Shown here in pieces: positions 11,716-24,155 of a stretch of 64,000 nucleotides of DNA (the first letter of the stretch is position 1; each line of letters starts with the position of its first letter). Under the pieces are notes generated by a model, which worked only from the letters and a program-made list of their open reading frames with translations, had not been told where the DNA came from and ran no database searches. Location: positions 2,294,001 to 2,358,000 of the forward strand of contig AP026549.1 of NCBI GenBank assembly GCA_026075535.2. The letters are read 5' to 3'. The DNA is from Tricholoma matsutake (lineage: Eukaryota; Basidiomycota; Agaricomycetes; Agaricales; Tricholomataceae). A program made the translations under genes and the position numbers.

Positions 11716-12367
11716 ATGTCCAACTCATCACCTAATTTCCCAAAGCTCAACAATCACAATTATGCCTCCTGGAAGGATCAGATGGCTGCCTGGGGACATA
11801 AACAGGGGTGGTGGAGGGTTGTGACTGGTGATATACAGGAGCCTAGCCCTGGGGATGCAGAGGCACGTCATTTGTGGTTTCAACTAGTGGATAAGGGGGC
11901 TGGGGACATTTATTTGCATATTGAGGATGACCAGAAGCATCACCTGGGTGGGGTTTTTGATGATCCAAAGAAGATGTGGGAGCTGTTGGAGAGAGGGAAT
12001 CAATCAAAGAAGTCTGGTACGCACTTCAATACCTATGATGACTTATTCTCTGTTAGGAAACAAGAGCACTCTAGTGAGGGCCTGGAAGGTCTCATAGCTC
12101 GTGTTTCTGAGAAGGTCCATGCTATCAAGGATCTCCATCCCTCTGGCTTCACCCTCAATGACCTTGACAATGAACTCCACTCCATGGCTCTCATCCGTGC
12201 CCTTCCCAATGAATATTCCTCATTTGTCTCTTCCCTCATGCTCATCGACAATCTTGATCACTCTACTATTCATGAAGCATTCAGGAATGAGCAATTAAAC
12301 CATGAACGTCGTTCTGGGTTCTCCAGTGACTCCACATCTGGTACTGCTCTAGCCACCTCTTCAGTTC
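11716..12367 (+). pseudogene. copia gag
   Basis: Starts MSNSSPNFPKLNNHNYASWK, the usual opening of copia gag with an N-Y-x-x-W motif. About 217 codons precede the frameshift into the zinc-knuckle frame. The ORF itself runs out of frame to 12387. This is the capsid-like protein that packages element RNA. The ATG at 11716 is the first that precedes gag similarity. Confidence 0.8.
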
Positions 12368-15300
12368 TGCGACTTTTGTGGATTTAAAGGTCATACCCTA
12401 CCTCAGTGCAGGAAATTCCTTGCTGCAAAGACGGAGGCACGTAAACCCAAGTGGTCTCGCATTGCTAACACCTCTACAACCACATCCTCCACATCACCCT
12501 CCTCTCCTGAAAGCGCAGCTGTTGCTACTGCCGCTTCAGTCGCTGAGTTTGCTGGGAATGCAAGTTATTGTTCCTCTCAACCCACTCCTACTTCAACCAC
12601 AACTTACCTTTGGAATGCAGACACAGGTGCCACGTCTCATATGACGCCTCATTGCAACTGGCTTCGTGATTATACCCCTTTTCATGTCCCAATTCGTCTT
12701 GCAGACAATACTATTGTCTATTCTGAAGGTGTAGGAAGTGTGGTGTTTAAACTGGTTATTGCAGGAAAAGAATTGAGGGCTGTTGAGTTTACTTGTGTTT
12801 TGCATGTCCCCGATCTCCAGAACAATCTCCTCTCAGTCTTGTATTTATCCTGTCAACGTGGTATTGACATTTATATCTCTGCCAATGAACTTGCAATGAT
12901 ATTCTTACTTGATGGTGAATGCCTTTTCATGGCTCCCATTGATGAGAACAATTCTGCATTTCTTGCTGGGACTACTGAGGTGTTCACCAAGCATGCTCAC
13001 CACTCCATATCCACTCTTCCTGCAGACTACAATCTCTGGCATCATCGTTTTGCTCATCATGGCTACAATGTTGTCAATAAGATTGTGAAGGATGAGCTGG
13101 TGACTGGTATGCATATTAATATGCATGCCAAACCAGACCCTATATGCAAACCTTGTTTAGCTGGCAAGATGAATGCACATCCATTCCCCACTTCCTCTAG
13201 TCGTGCTGCCAATCCCCTTGATCTCATCCACTCCAATTTGCATGGTCCCTTCAAAACATGTACTCACTCTGGGTATCGTTACTGGATCACTTTCATTGAT
13301 GACAATACTGGTTTCCACTCCAAATACTTCCTTCATACCAAAGATCAGGCATTTAATGCATTCAAGTTATTCAAAGCGAAAGCTGAGAATCACTGGAATC
13401 GCAAAATCAAGGCTATGATTGATGACAAGGGAGGCGAGTACATGTCTAATGAATTCCTTGCATTCACAGATCAGTGTGGGATTGAACATTTGCATACTGT
13501 TCACAATCAACCTCAACAGAATGGCGTTGCTGAATGAGCGAACCGCAGTATTGAGGAACATGCTACTGCCATGCTTTATGAAGCTGGTTTACCTCCTTCT
13601 TTCTTGGGTGAGGCTGTCGATGCATACATCACAGTCCAGAACAAGTGTCCCACTCATTACCTCTCAGAGAAAACCCCCTTTGAACTCTGGCATAAGCGTA
13701 AACCAGATGTCTCAAATCTCCAAGTTTGGGGTTGTGCTGCATATGTTCACATCCAGAAGGATAAGTGTACTGGGATTGGCTCTCACATGGAGAAGTGTGT
13801 TTTCATTGGCTACCCTGAGGGTTACAAAGCCTGGAAATTCTACAATCCTGTGACCAAGCATACTGTGATCTGTGAACGCACTGAATTTGATGAGCACTAT
13901 TTTCCTGGTCTCAAACACACTTGGAATGAGCCACCTGTTGATCCCTCTTCCCCTCTCATCATGTCCGAGTATCTTACACCTTTGACGGTTCCTGATCTTA
14001 GTGACATTGATCCTGAACCTGTACAGGCAATTCTTCCTTCTGGTGTAACTGATCTTGATGATGATCCTGTTCCTACTCCTCCTGCTTCTTCTCCTCCTGC
14101 TAATACTACCCCTCACACTCCCACTCCTCCTACTCAGACACCTGCTGTATCTCCACCTCAGACCCCAATTTCATCTCCTCCTCCATCACTTCCTCCACTT
14201 TTAGAGTGTCGAGCTGCTAATCCACGCAAGAATGCTGGATTGCCACCACGGGCTTGGAATGAGCCCCTTGCTCCAATCCCAGCTCCACAATTCGATCAAC
14301 CTTCATCTGATGATGAGTCTGGTCCAGTTGTTGGTGATGGTTCAGATTCTAGTATTGATCTTGCATTATCTACTCATTATGCAGACCCACAGTCATTCAA
14401 GGAGGCTATGAAGCACTCAGATGCATGAAAATGGCAGGAGGCAGCAAATACAGAGACGAACAATCATTTTGAGAACGGGACTTGGGATTATGTAGAGTTA
14501 CCTCCTGGTGCAAAGGTAGTTGGATGCAAATGGGTTTTTAACATCAAGCATAATGCTGATGGCTCCATTGAGCATTACAAAGGTCGGGTTGTGGCTAAGG
14601 GTTTCACCCAATGCCCTGGTTTTGAATATGCAGAAGATGCTATGTTCTCCCCAGTTTATCGTCCTGCTTCACTTCGGCTAATTCTTGCATTGGCTGCAAG
14701 GAAAGACCTCCACCTTCACTCTCTTGACATCTCCCATGCTTTCTTACTTGGAAAAGAACTTGAGGAAGTCATCTACATGCACCAACCCGAGGGTTTCCAT
14801 CAAGGTAACCCAAACACAGTTTGTCTGCTGTGTAAACCTCTCTATGGGTTGAAACAGTCTGCTCACAACTGGAATGCTTGCCTCCATGAGGTATTGACAG
14901 CTATGGGATTTACATGCTGTGAAGCAGACCGTGCTGTTTATATTTACACACGAGGTGAAGTCAGGGTAATTGTTCCAATCTTTATCGATGACATTACTCT
15001 TGCTGGGACTTCTACTTCTGCCATTGACAAGGTAGTTGAAGATCTCAAATCCCATTTCAAACTTTGTGATCTTGGTCCTACTCAATTCCTACTTGGCATC
15101 CACATTACTCATGACCTCACAAATCACACCATCTCCCTCTCCCAACGTCAGTACATCGTTGATTTGCTTGAATGTTTTGGTATGTCAGATTGCAAAACTG
15201 TCTTGACTCCCATGGATCCCTCTCTTTCATTGACTTCTGACATGTGCCCCAAAACAGAGGAAGATGTTGCAGAAATGTGCAATGTTCCTTATTGCTGTTG

Positions 15301-15939
15301 GGTCTTTGATGTACCTTGCCACCACCACCCATCTGGACATTGCTTATACAGTTGGTGTACTTGGTTGTTTCAACCATAACCCTGGTCCTCGTCATTGGCT
15401 TGCAGTCAAGCATCTACTTCGCTATCTCAAGGGTACTATGGACTACAAACTAGTCTATGGACCTGATGAGGATGGTAGTGAGTTATTCACAACTTACACT
15501 GATGCTGACCATGGTGGTAACAAGGATAATGGTTGCTCAACTGGTGGCTATTTGACTTGTGTCGGTGGAGGTGCAGTTGACTGGCAGAGTTGGTTACAAC
15601 CTTTTGTGATGCTTTCCACCACAGAGGCTGAGTTTGTTGCTGCAGTAGAGGCTGGAAAGGAAATCAAGTGGACTTGCAGCATTTGGATATCCTGTTGATC
15701 ATTCGTCCACTCTCTTCATTGATAACCAGTCTGCTCTCACTGTTTCCAAAAACCCAGAGCACCATGGACAAATGAAGCACCTTGATCTCAAGTACTACTG
15801 GCTACGTGATGAAGTTGAAGCTGGCACCATTTCCCCTGTCTATATCCCCACCACTGACCAACTTGCTGACATTCTTACCAAGGCACTACCTCATGTAATG
15901 GTGGAAAAATTCTGGACTCTTCTTGGTTTAAAGGTGTGA
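12368..15939 (+). pseudogene. copia zinc knuckle, protease, integrase, RT, RNase H
   Basis: CCHC knuckle CDFCGFKGHTLPQC at 12368; protease DTGATSH near 12620. The integrase has an HHCC region (13036-13160) and D-K-G-G-E near 13421, but the first catalytic Asp reads Asn (NLHGPF). RT is at 14591-15085 with FIDD near 14983; RNase H at about 15490-15650. TGA stops at 13535 (after GVAE) and 14426 each replace an expected Arg, consistent with CGA to TGA. Frameshifts occur near 15270 and 15675. The last frame ends at a TGA at 15937-15939, just before the polypurine tract. Confidence 0.85.
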
Positions 15940-15976
15940 TTTCAGCGATTTTGAGAGTTGCTTTATCAAGGGGGGG

Positions 15977-16296
15977 TGTTAAATGTATGATTCACCATCT
16001 CTCTATTTTACTTCTATCCTACTTCTATTCCATGTCCTACCACTTGCAGTTACACTCATGGGCACTTAGAGTAGTTTCCACCTTGTGTTTATCACTGTTT
16101 GTTTCACAGTATGTAGACTGCAGAGTCCGGAGTTTTGCACTCTTCAGTTGCTCACTCTGGACTCCAGGTACTGTACTCCTTATTGTCTCATATAATATAT
16201 AGTTGCTCACTCTGGACTCCAGCTGTTCAGTCTATCTGAGTCTCCCTTCACAGTTGCTAGGTTAAACTGCACTAAAGGCAACCTCAGACTTTAGCA
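15977..16296 (+). repeat. copia 3' LTR
   Basis: 320 bp, same ends as the 5' LTR, preceded directly by the polypurine tract and followed by the AACAG duplication. Confidence 0.85.
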
Positions 16297-16330
16297 AACA
16301 GACCAGGACTCACTTAAGATCTAGAGCAAC

Positions 16331-17215
16331 CAAAAACATACTCATACAGAAGGTGGGTTAAGTGCGGGTCACAGGTGACAAAGTGTGACCCATACCCATA
16401 CCCGGAGATACCCATAGCTGTGACCCACATGGGTTACCCCAACCTGTTCCAATGCCTAATTACCAGGCTCAAATTCAAGTTGTAAAGATAAGTCAATGCG
16501 CCCCATGGGGCACAGCATTCCCATGGGTTGTTCATGTGACCACTGTGGTCAACAGTTGTCAATGCAAGATTATGTGTGATGTGGTGCTCTTGCAGCCCCA
16601 CACAGCAGTTGCTCGAGGGGATGGGTGCAGGTGGTGTGTCGTCCATAGTCATCGTTGTCAGGGATGATGTTTAAGTGAATTAAAATACCATGAGTAGAGC
16701 GCCCCATGGGCGCTCACGTGACTTATTCTATACAAGTGAATCAACTTAGAATAATAACCACCTTCAACAACACCGCCATTCTCCCTTTCACCTCACTAGT
16801 ACCACCTTTCCACTCCATCAACATCCACCACTGCAACTCCCATGCACATTCCCATGCCAACAAGAGCCACTAATGGCCACCAACAAACCCTCTCAGGTGC
16901 AATGCAGGCCCAAATGATGATTGTGTCGTTTGGGCCCTAGGTAAGTTCTTTTCTCTGTTCCTTGTTCTTTTCAACTAAATAATCTATTTTGTTCATTTTT
17001 AGGAAGTATACTACTGCCAGAGACATGTGCTGACACGATACACCCACAACTGAGACAACGGGGATGATGGGATGACAGGGATGAGATGACATGGATGATG
17101 AGGAGGCCCCAGGGACTTTCTGTACATATTAGTTTTTCTTTTGTAGTTATTTTGTACATATGAAAGAACATATAAACCCTAATAACTCAAACTCAGTAGA
17201 TAAGTTGTAAAGACC
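16331..17215 (+). repeat. hairpin/intron-cassette module, non-coding
   Basis: Contains GTGACCC/GGGTCAC words, a degenerate palindrome (16596-16620), GGCCCAAATGATG...GTTTGGGCC arms (16909-16938), and an intron-like cassette. It resembles 25780-26100 inside hAT copy 2 and 36980-37480 inside another hAT element, so it is probably the remnant of a related element. Ends not located. No gene recognised. Confidence 0.5.
16941..17002 (+). other. intron-like cassette (copy b)
   Basis: TTTGGGCCCTAG is followed by GTAAGT, a pyrimidine tract, CAACTAAATAA and finally TTTTTAG, 62 bp in all. Donor and acceptor are intact; the branch box is slightly degenerate (CTAAAT). Confidence 0.55.
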
Positions 17216-17227
17216 CAAAAACCTAGT

Positions 17228-17690
17228 ATGCCAATAATAGTAATGAAGTAAGTAAACAATTGTAATGAAGTAGACAATTTGTAATGAGGTTAGTAACAGG
17301 TCAATAACAGTTTGTAATGAAGTAAGTAAGCAATTGTAATGAGGTGAGTAACAAGTCAATAACAGTTTGTAATGATGTAAGTAAATAATTGTAATGAGGT
17401 TAGTAACAAGTCAATAACAGTTTGTAATAAAGTAAGTAAATAATTGTAATGAGGTTAGTAACAAGTCAATAACAGTTTGTAATGAAGTAAGTAAACAATT
17501 GTAATGAGGTTAGTAACAAGTCAATTACAGTTTGTAATGAAGTAAGTAGATAATTGTAATGAGGTTAGTAACAAGTCAATTGCAGTTTGTAATGAAGTAA
17601 GTAAACAATTGGTAATGAGGTTAGTAACAGGTCAATTACCATTTGCAATGAATTCAGTAACACTTTTGTAATGAAGTCAGTAACAATCTT
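17228..17690. repeat. 55-bp minisatellite, about 8 copies
   Basis: Units contain GTAATGA(A/G)GT(T/A)AGTAA in two variants plus CAAGTCAATAACAGTTT. CAGTTTGTAATG recurs at 17308, 17363 and 17418, a 55-bp period. Related words on the opposite strand (CTTCAATACAAAC) fill 17940-18110, so the array flanks the 17726-17773 block in inverted orientation. Confidence 0.75.
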
Positions 17691-17725
17691 TGTAGTTGTA
17701 GGGACGTTGTGCATGAAAAAAGCCT

Positions 17726-17773
17726 GACGCGATATAGTGGACACCTAGTTTCACGCCTCGCAGTTTCTGGCCA
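17726..17773. repeat. 48-bp block matching 102-148 inverted
   Basis: Contains GGACACCTAGTTTCACGCCT. Partner of 102-148. It lies between the two oppositely oriented minisatellite tracts, as the terminus or centre of a repeat unit might. Confidence 0.6.
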
Positions 17774-18447
17774 CAACACAACCAAACAAAACCCATTGCC
17801 TTCTACAAGAGAAGTAATGACTTCCTCTGTACTAATTGTTATTTTGTAAGTCTTTTGTTAGTTAATGTGTTGACAGTGGGTAACAAATGTCATATTTACA
17901 GGCTAATGGTATCAACAAGCTTCAACTACTGCACTATAAACTTGTTTACTGACTTCAATACAAACAATTACTAACAGCCTCAATACAAACTATTATAAAC
18001 AGTTTATACTGACTTCAATGCAAACTATTACAAGCAATTACCAACTTCAATATGAACTATTATAAACAGGTCAGTCACAAACTTGTTCAATACAAACTAT
18101 TACTCATGGACCCCCTTTATGCTATACTTATAGTCTAATATAATAATATTAGTAGCTGCATCAACAAGCTGCTACTGCACTACACTAACTTTGTAAGTCA
18201 TTTATTAGTCAATGCATTTACAGTTTCAATTAATGTTATATTTGCAGCCTAATTCTGTCTGTGTATTAACAAGCTATTACTACTTACACTCATGGATTTT
18301 TTCAGGTCCTGTAGTGACTGACAAAGAACTCATCAAGTTCATAAGTAGTAATGGTTTGTATTGAAGTTAGTAACATATTTGTAACAATTATAATGAAGTT
18401 GGTAAAGAAATTTGTAATGATGTTAGTGACATCTTTAGGGAAGGCCT
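17774..18447. other. non-coding, inverted minisatellite remnants
   Basis: AT-rich, with scattered TTCAATACAAACTATTA repeats (17955-18115) and GTTAGTAAC-type words. No gene recognised. It runs up to the first gag-like sequence of gypsy-B. Confidence 0.4.
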
Positions 18448-21400
18448 TTGCTCAAGTGTCAGAGGCTATCCAGGAAGCATATGAATTATACATTCCTGAG
18501 GTGCCCTGGAGCACTTTGGACTGAAATTCACTACCCTGAAGACTGGAAAATAATGGCACTTTACCTACAGAGTGCCCAGGGTAGACGGACAAAAGCAAAT
18601 TTCCTGATGTTGGTACTGATACGGTGGAAGACTCGACCCCAGCACAGTGTTGGTTCTATGGATCAACTGAAAGACAAAGAGGAGATTTCCTCACTGACAA
18701 AGACTTCGAACAACTGCACACACCCCCACCCAAAACATCCACCTGCTTCCTAACAGACAAAATCGACAACCTCTATAACAAGATGTCCAAACCCGCTGCA
18801 ACCACACCAATGATGTCCATGAAGGACATTCAAATCTGATCACCCACAGACTTCTCAGGAGAGTGGACCAAGACCGCCAAGTTCCTGCAGGAGATAGACC
18901 TGTACTTGCAAATCAATGACCAGGTCTATGACACAAATGACAAGAAGATCATCTTCACACTGTCCTTCATGAATGGAGGGACAGCAGCTGCCTGGGCGCA
19001 GGCTTTTGTCAACCAACACCAATCTGAGGGACTTGGAGAATATGCAGACTTCTGACAGAAGGTCTTAGAAGCCTTCTCACCAATTGACGATGCCAGAACA
19101 AATCTCAAACAAGGTTCAGGGAACCTTGAAGAATATGTGGCAAACTTCTGCATCCTGAAAGACAGGATGGGAATCACCGAAGATGCAGCCATGATCGAGT
19201 ACTTCATGGATGGACTGCACCCCAAATTACTGAAGAGGGTACACAGAATGGAGACAGTACCCAACACTCTTGAAGGCTGGATAAAGGCAGCTTTGAAATA
19301 CGAAGGCTAGTGGAAACGGGCCATGGCAATCCTGGGAAAGACCAGGCAGAACCAGAAGACAAGAGAAACAATGAAGAAAGGACAGCCCTCTCTCAACATC
19401 AACCAACTGACAAACCAAGAATGCATGGAACACCTTTGAAAGGGATTGTGTTTCATCTGTCACCAACCAGGACACCGATCATCTGACCACAAGGATGGGA
19501 AGAGCCCCACCCAGACAGGGTCAGCACCCCCTCCTTACCAAAACTGCTTCACCCAGAAAAAGACTGGGGTGGATGCCTACCAGAAGATCTGCACGATGCT
19601 GGATGAACTAGACAAAGAAGAGAAAGAACGAGCCCTCAACCTCATGGAGGAATCAGGTTTTTAGAACAACAGCCTGATACAATGCCAGTCACCGCTGTAG
19701 TCTCCCTAGGATCTGTACTCTTGGCTACCATGAATAGACAATCTATGCACCTGTCTATTTGGGTAGCTGAGGCAGACAATGGGAAAGATGTTGCAATGAA
19801 TGTGCTCCTCAACTCTGGAGCAGGAGGAGTCTCTATTGACTCAAAATTTGTCAAATAAGGGATCAGGACATATTCCTTAGGCTGCACCATCCAGGCCACA
19901 AACATAGATGGAACCCTGAATAGGCAGGGAACGATCACCAGATGCATGAAATGGAGGCTCCACATCAATGGGAGGAGCTACCCAATGGAATACCTAGTTG
20001 CCGGACTAGGCAAAGAATTGGTAATCCTGGGCCTGCTGTGGCTGCAGGAGATAAACACAATCATCGACTGGAAAAAGGGAACCTTTGAGTTCCAAGACAA
20101 AGAATGACAGGCCCAAATCCAATGGATCTTGGAGAAGACAAGAAGAGCCAAATGGGCCCTCCCAAACACCCTAAATCTCCCCAGGGTCAACACTGAAAGG
20201 GAGGCACCCAATGACAGAATGGCATGAATTTGATGCATCGTAGCCAAGACAAGACATAGGCTCTCTGAAGAGAAAGAGAGAAGCCGTGCCTGAGCCAGAT
20301 TGGCTGTGGCAAAAACTAGAGAAAGACTCTCCGAAGAGAAGGAGAGAAACCTTGCCCAAGCATGACTGGCCATGGCAAAGACAAGAGAAAGGCTTTCCAA
20401 AAAGAAAGCGAAGCAACTGAATTTGGTCCAGGAAGCCGTTGCAAAGACCAAGACTAAGGGCACTCCTAAAAGAAGAAGGAACCTCAAAGCAGCAAGATGT
20501 GCCATCACCAAGACCTGAGAAAACCAGAAGAAAGAACAACTGGAGAAGGGCAAATACAATGAATGCAACAGAACATGACAAATCTTGCAAAAGATGAAAG
20601 AATTGCTAACCTCCACAGGGGAGGGAAGCACCGGCAAAAGAAACACCACAAAACAGGACAAACAACCCTCAACAAGGGACTACCCCGACCCACGATTATA
20701 GGACCCCAGATCATGGTACCATCAATGCTGAAGTACCTATTCCCAGGGAGACTCCCCCTCAAGTGAGGGTTGAAGTACCAGATGAGGAACTACTGGCAGA
20801 CACTGGCATGGAAATATGAGCAATGGGAGAAACCCATGAACAAGATGTGACAGACCTCCTGATCACATATGTATGAGGAGAACTGGTCATTGGCATATTC
20901 AAACCGCCAGAAGAACCACCCCTGACCAAGGAACACCGGGGACCAACCCATACGTACATACAGAAAACAAACACGATCTCCAGGATTACAAAAGGCAAGG
21001 ACTCCCCACGATATGTATTCTCAAAGAGCACATGGATCAGAGCAAAAACATCCATTTACCAGTGACTCACGCATGAACAAGATGAGGGGAGGGAGGCCAG
21101 CAAACAGACCCTGGATGACCTACTGCCACCGGAATACCAGAAATACAGACAGGTATTTGAGAAAGCCGATTCCTGGAATCCAGACCATGGGATCATGTGA
21201 TCAACTTGAAGGAAGGCTTTGTACTGAAGGATTTCAAAGTCTACCCACTGACACCAAAGGAACAAGAGAAACTCAATGAGTTTCTAGATGAAAACCTGGA
21301 AAAAGGATACATCCGACCATTGAAATCACCCATGGCATCCCCATTCTTCTTCATGTCAAAGAAGGACTCTGACACTCTGTGACCTTGCCAAGACTAACGC

Positions 21401-21873
21401 TATCTGAACGAAGGAACAATCTGAAACAACTACCCCCTGCCACTGATTGGAGACCTCTTGGACGGGAGCAAGATTTTTTATAAAACTTGATACTCGATGG
21501 GATATCATAACATATGGATAAAGAAAGGAGACGAGTGGAAGGCAGCATTCAAGACTAACTGAGGGCTATTCAAGCCAATGGTTATGTTCTTTGGGCTGTG
21601 CAACTCACCAGCAACATTCCAGGCCATGATGAACAATCTCTTCTGAGACATGTTAGATGAAGGATGGCTCGTCATCTATAGGGACAACATCCTGATCTTC
21701 TCAAAGACAGAAGAAGAACACTGGATAAGGACCAAAAGGGTCCTCAAACAATTACAACAATGTGATCTCTACCTGAAAATAGAGAAATGCAAGTTCAATG
21801 TGCAAGAAGTTGACTTTTTGGGCATGATCATCAGGCCCAACAAACTTGCAATGGACAACACAAAACTGGCTGG
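18448..21873 (+). pseudogene. gypsy-B gag-pol, heavily decayed
   Basis: Gag around 18790-19440 (KTAKFLQEIDLYLQ, later AAAWAQAF). Zinc knuckle CFICHQPGHRSSDH at 19450 has its last Cys lost. Protease near 19800 reads LLNSGAGG where LLDSGAGG is expected. RT is at 21200-21870, with [15 protein letters not shown] and a catalytic box mutated to YRDN. Stops at 18837, 19053 and others stand where Arg or Gln is expected. Around 20230-20420 a 22-codon unit (AKTRERLSEEKERNLAQA) is repeated three times. The RT is cut at 21873 by the LTR of gypsy-C. Confidence 0.75.
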
Positions 21874-23570
21874 TGTTACAATTTTTGTTATCATAACCCA
21901 GGATGACCAGACGTATGCCAGTGATGATGCTCAACCCAGAAACCAACTAAACTGGTCTTAGAAGATATAACACGAGTCAGAGAAAGGTTGTGAGGTAGTA
22001 CTGAATATCACCGTGCTATCCAAAGGCTGGTAAGTGTACTGTAAGATGTTGCGAAGCAGTATTAGGCTGTGCAAAGTTCTGCGAAGCCATCTGAAGTAAC
22101 GTGAAACACTACAAAGCATTCTGAAATGATACGAGAGAGTTTAGCAGTGATGTGGAGAAGTTCGAGAATCTCCAAAATGGTTTCACGAGTTTGGGAGATG
22201 GTGATGATAGTTGAAAGTGAGGTAAGAGACAATGACACAGTAGGTAGATGATGTGCCGAGAGTTTCGAGAAACTATGTGGCAAAATGACATAGTTTGCAG
22301 AATACTTGAGCAAGTTCAGACAAAGACTGAGCTAAAACTCAAGAGTTAAACCTTTAAGTCAGACGATAGGCGATGTGAGAAGACAATTTTCTGTTGTCTC
22401 GACAGTAAATACACCAAACTATATATGTTAGAGAGAGATAGTACTAAAAAGGTAAAAGGCCATGAGGCAAAACATGTGGTAAACAGGAGGCAGTGAACAA
22501 GGTATCGAAATCACGAAGTAAATGAGAAAATGATAAGAAAGAAACATGCCATATACATGATATATCAAATCTCCTTGTCTTGTGGTTCCAATAAATCATG
22601 AATACATTGAAAAATGCCTCGATGCACGCTACGTTGCTAGCTGTTGTGTTTCTTCATGTTTGTGGTGGCGGGAACGCGATGTGTTAGTGTGTGTAATGGT
22701 GGGAGGCACTGGGAGCATGTGTTTGAGGTTCGGTATGATAGGAATATGGTGGCTGAAGTCATTTGAAATGGTTTGAAGTCTTTCAAGACATTTCGAAGTA
22801 TCGTTTCATTGTTTTGTGTGTTTGTAGGTGTTCATAAGCATTTGCAAAATTGTAGGACTTTGGGAAGGAGGTGTCCAAGTGTGATTTCTTGATTTCAGAG
22901 ATCTACTGCCATAGTGGACCTAGCTTTATTTTTCCTTCACATCTGACTTGACTCATACCGACAGGAGACACTTTGACACCCAACTCCCACCATTCAACAT
23001 GCTGCACCGCAGCATCCCTTGACATCGGACCCTTGACATCGGATCCATGACATTGGACACCTCATGCTTGGCATGAGGCTTATCTGCTATTGTTCTTTGA
23101 TATGCTGCACCGCAGCACTCCATGACATTGGACACCTCATGCTAGGCATGAGGCTTATTGTTCTATTGTTCTTGTCTATATTTACCTGATAAGCATCTCA
23201 CCTTCTGATTGGACGATAGATAGTCCCAGAACCATATATAAGCTGTAGCTACACTCTATGTACTCCTCAGCTTGACCTAGTTCAATCTATGGTCTTAGAC
23301 TCAACCTGAACACTCAACAGCCTAGGAAGTCCCTAGCTGTGATAAACTCGAACTCGACAGTTGAAAAGCCTCCAACTGTGATACACAAATGAATGGTCTA
23401 CTCAGAAAGCCTCTGAGTATGGATAGCCGTGACTACTTGAGGAAGTACCCAAGTGAAGGCAGGAAGCCTGATACACTAGGAAAGTCTCCTAGTGCAACAC
23501 TGATACAGTTGGAAAGCCTCCAATTGCAACGCATGACCCAAGACTGAGTCGAGACCTAATAGTCTTAACA
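21874..23570 (+). repeat. gypsy-C 5' LTR, enlarged by a nested LTR-like insert
   Basis: Begins TGTTACAATTTTTGTTA and ends TAGTCTTAACA. It aligns with the complete 707-bp LTR at 27142-27848 (reverse strand) except for about 1 kb from roughly 21918 to 22925. That extra piece starts TGATGATGCTCAACCC like the TGATGA LTR family. The 3' third carries six structure-conserved hairpins (23318-23526). No flanking duplication is visible because gypsy-C is truncated downstream. Confidence 0.65.
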
Positions 23571-23965
23571 AACAGTCAAGCTGATCTACGAAGTCCACCT
23601 ATCTAGGTGCAGACACAACGTCTTTCAGACAAAGCCCAGACAGACCTCCAACAGGAGCATCATCATCAGGAAGAACCCTGTGGTATAGATACCAGGGTCG
23701 ACTAGTATGATACTCGGAACCAGCACAGAAGTGGTTCTTGAAGAGAACCAGTGATAAAGAACCCTGATATCTTGATGAAGAAGATTTCAGATCTTTCAAT
23801 ACAGAAGAAATCCCAGAACGAGACCCATTCTCCTTATCCAATGACAATGCCAACATGTCTACCGAACCCACCACATCGACCAAGGAGATTAGAATACGAA
23901 CCCCCTCCAACTTCACAGGGGACCGAACTAGAACTGCAAAGTTCTTACAAGAAGTGAAACTCTGT
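23571..23965 (+). pseudogene. gypsy-C leader and start of gag, truncated
   Basis: After about 285 bp of leader, an ATG at 23855 opens MSTEPTTSTKEIRIRTPSNF and then KFLQEVKLC. This is close to the gypsy-B gag start (TDFSGEWTKTAKFLQEIDL), so the two are one family. Similarity ends near 23965. From there to about 24155 I recognise nothing. Confidence 0.6.
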
Positions 23966-24155
23966 CAAGAACCATTCCTCGCCCAATTGGAACCTGCATC
24001 CATCCAATCCTTTTCTGCACCTCAAACCCAACATTTGTCTATGCCCCCGATTTTGTTCCTGGCCTCCTTGCACTGCCCACACTGCTGTGCACCAGGCCAC
24101 CTTGTACAGCATGCATGGCTGCCTTCCCAAGGCCACCGTCATCTCTATTGCATAT

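Larger units (their letters stand above)
10912..16296 (+). mobile_element. complete Ty1/copia LTR retrotransposon
   Basis: 5385 bp with two 320-bp LTRs (TGTTAAATG...TTTAGCA) flanked by a perfect 5-bp duplication AACAG (10907-10911 and 16297-16301). The internal order is leader, gag, CCHC knuckle, protease, integrase, RT, RNase H. That integrase-before-RT order defines copia. A polypurine tract (AAGGGGGGG) ends at 15976, directly before the 3' LTR. The coding region has two in-frame TGA stops and three frameshifts, so this copy cannot make a full polyprotein. Confidence 0.9.

Noticed and set aside
13712..14116. 134-codon minus-strand ORF in copia
   Set aside because: Antisense to the integrase/RT linker; Arg-rich artefact of a Pro-rich coding segment.
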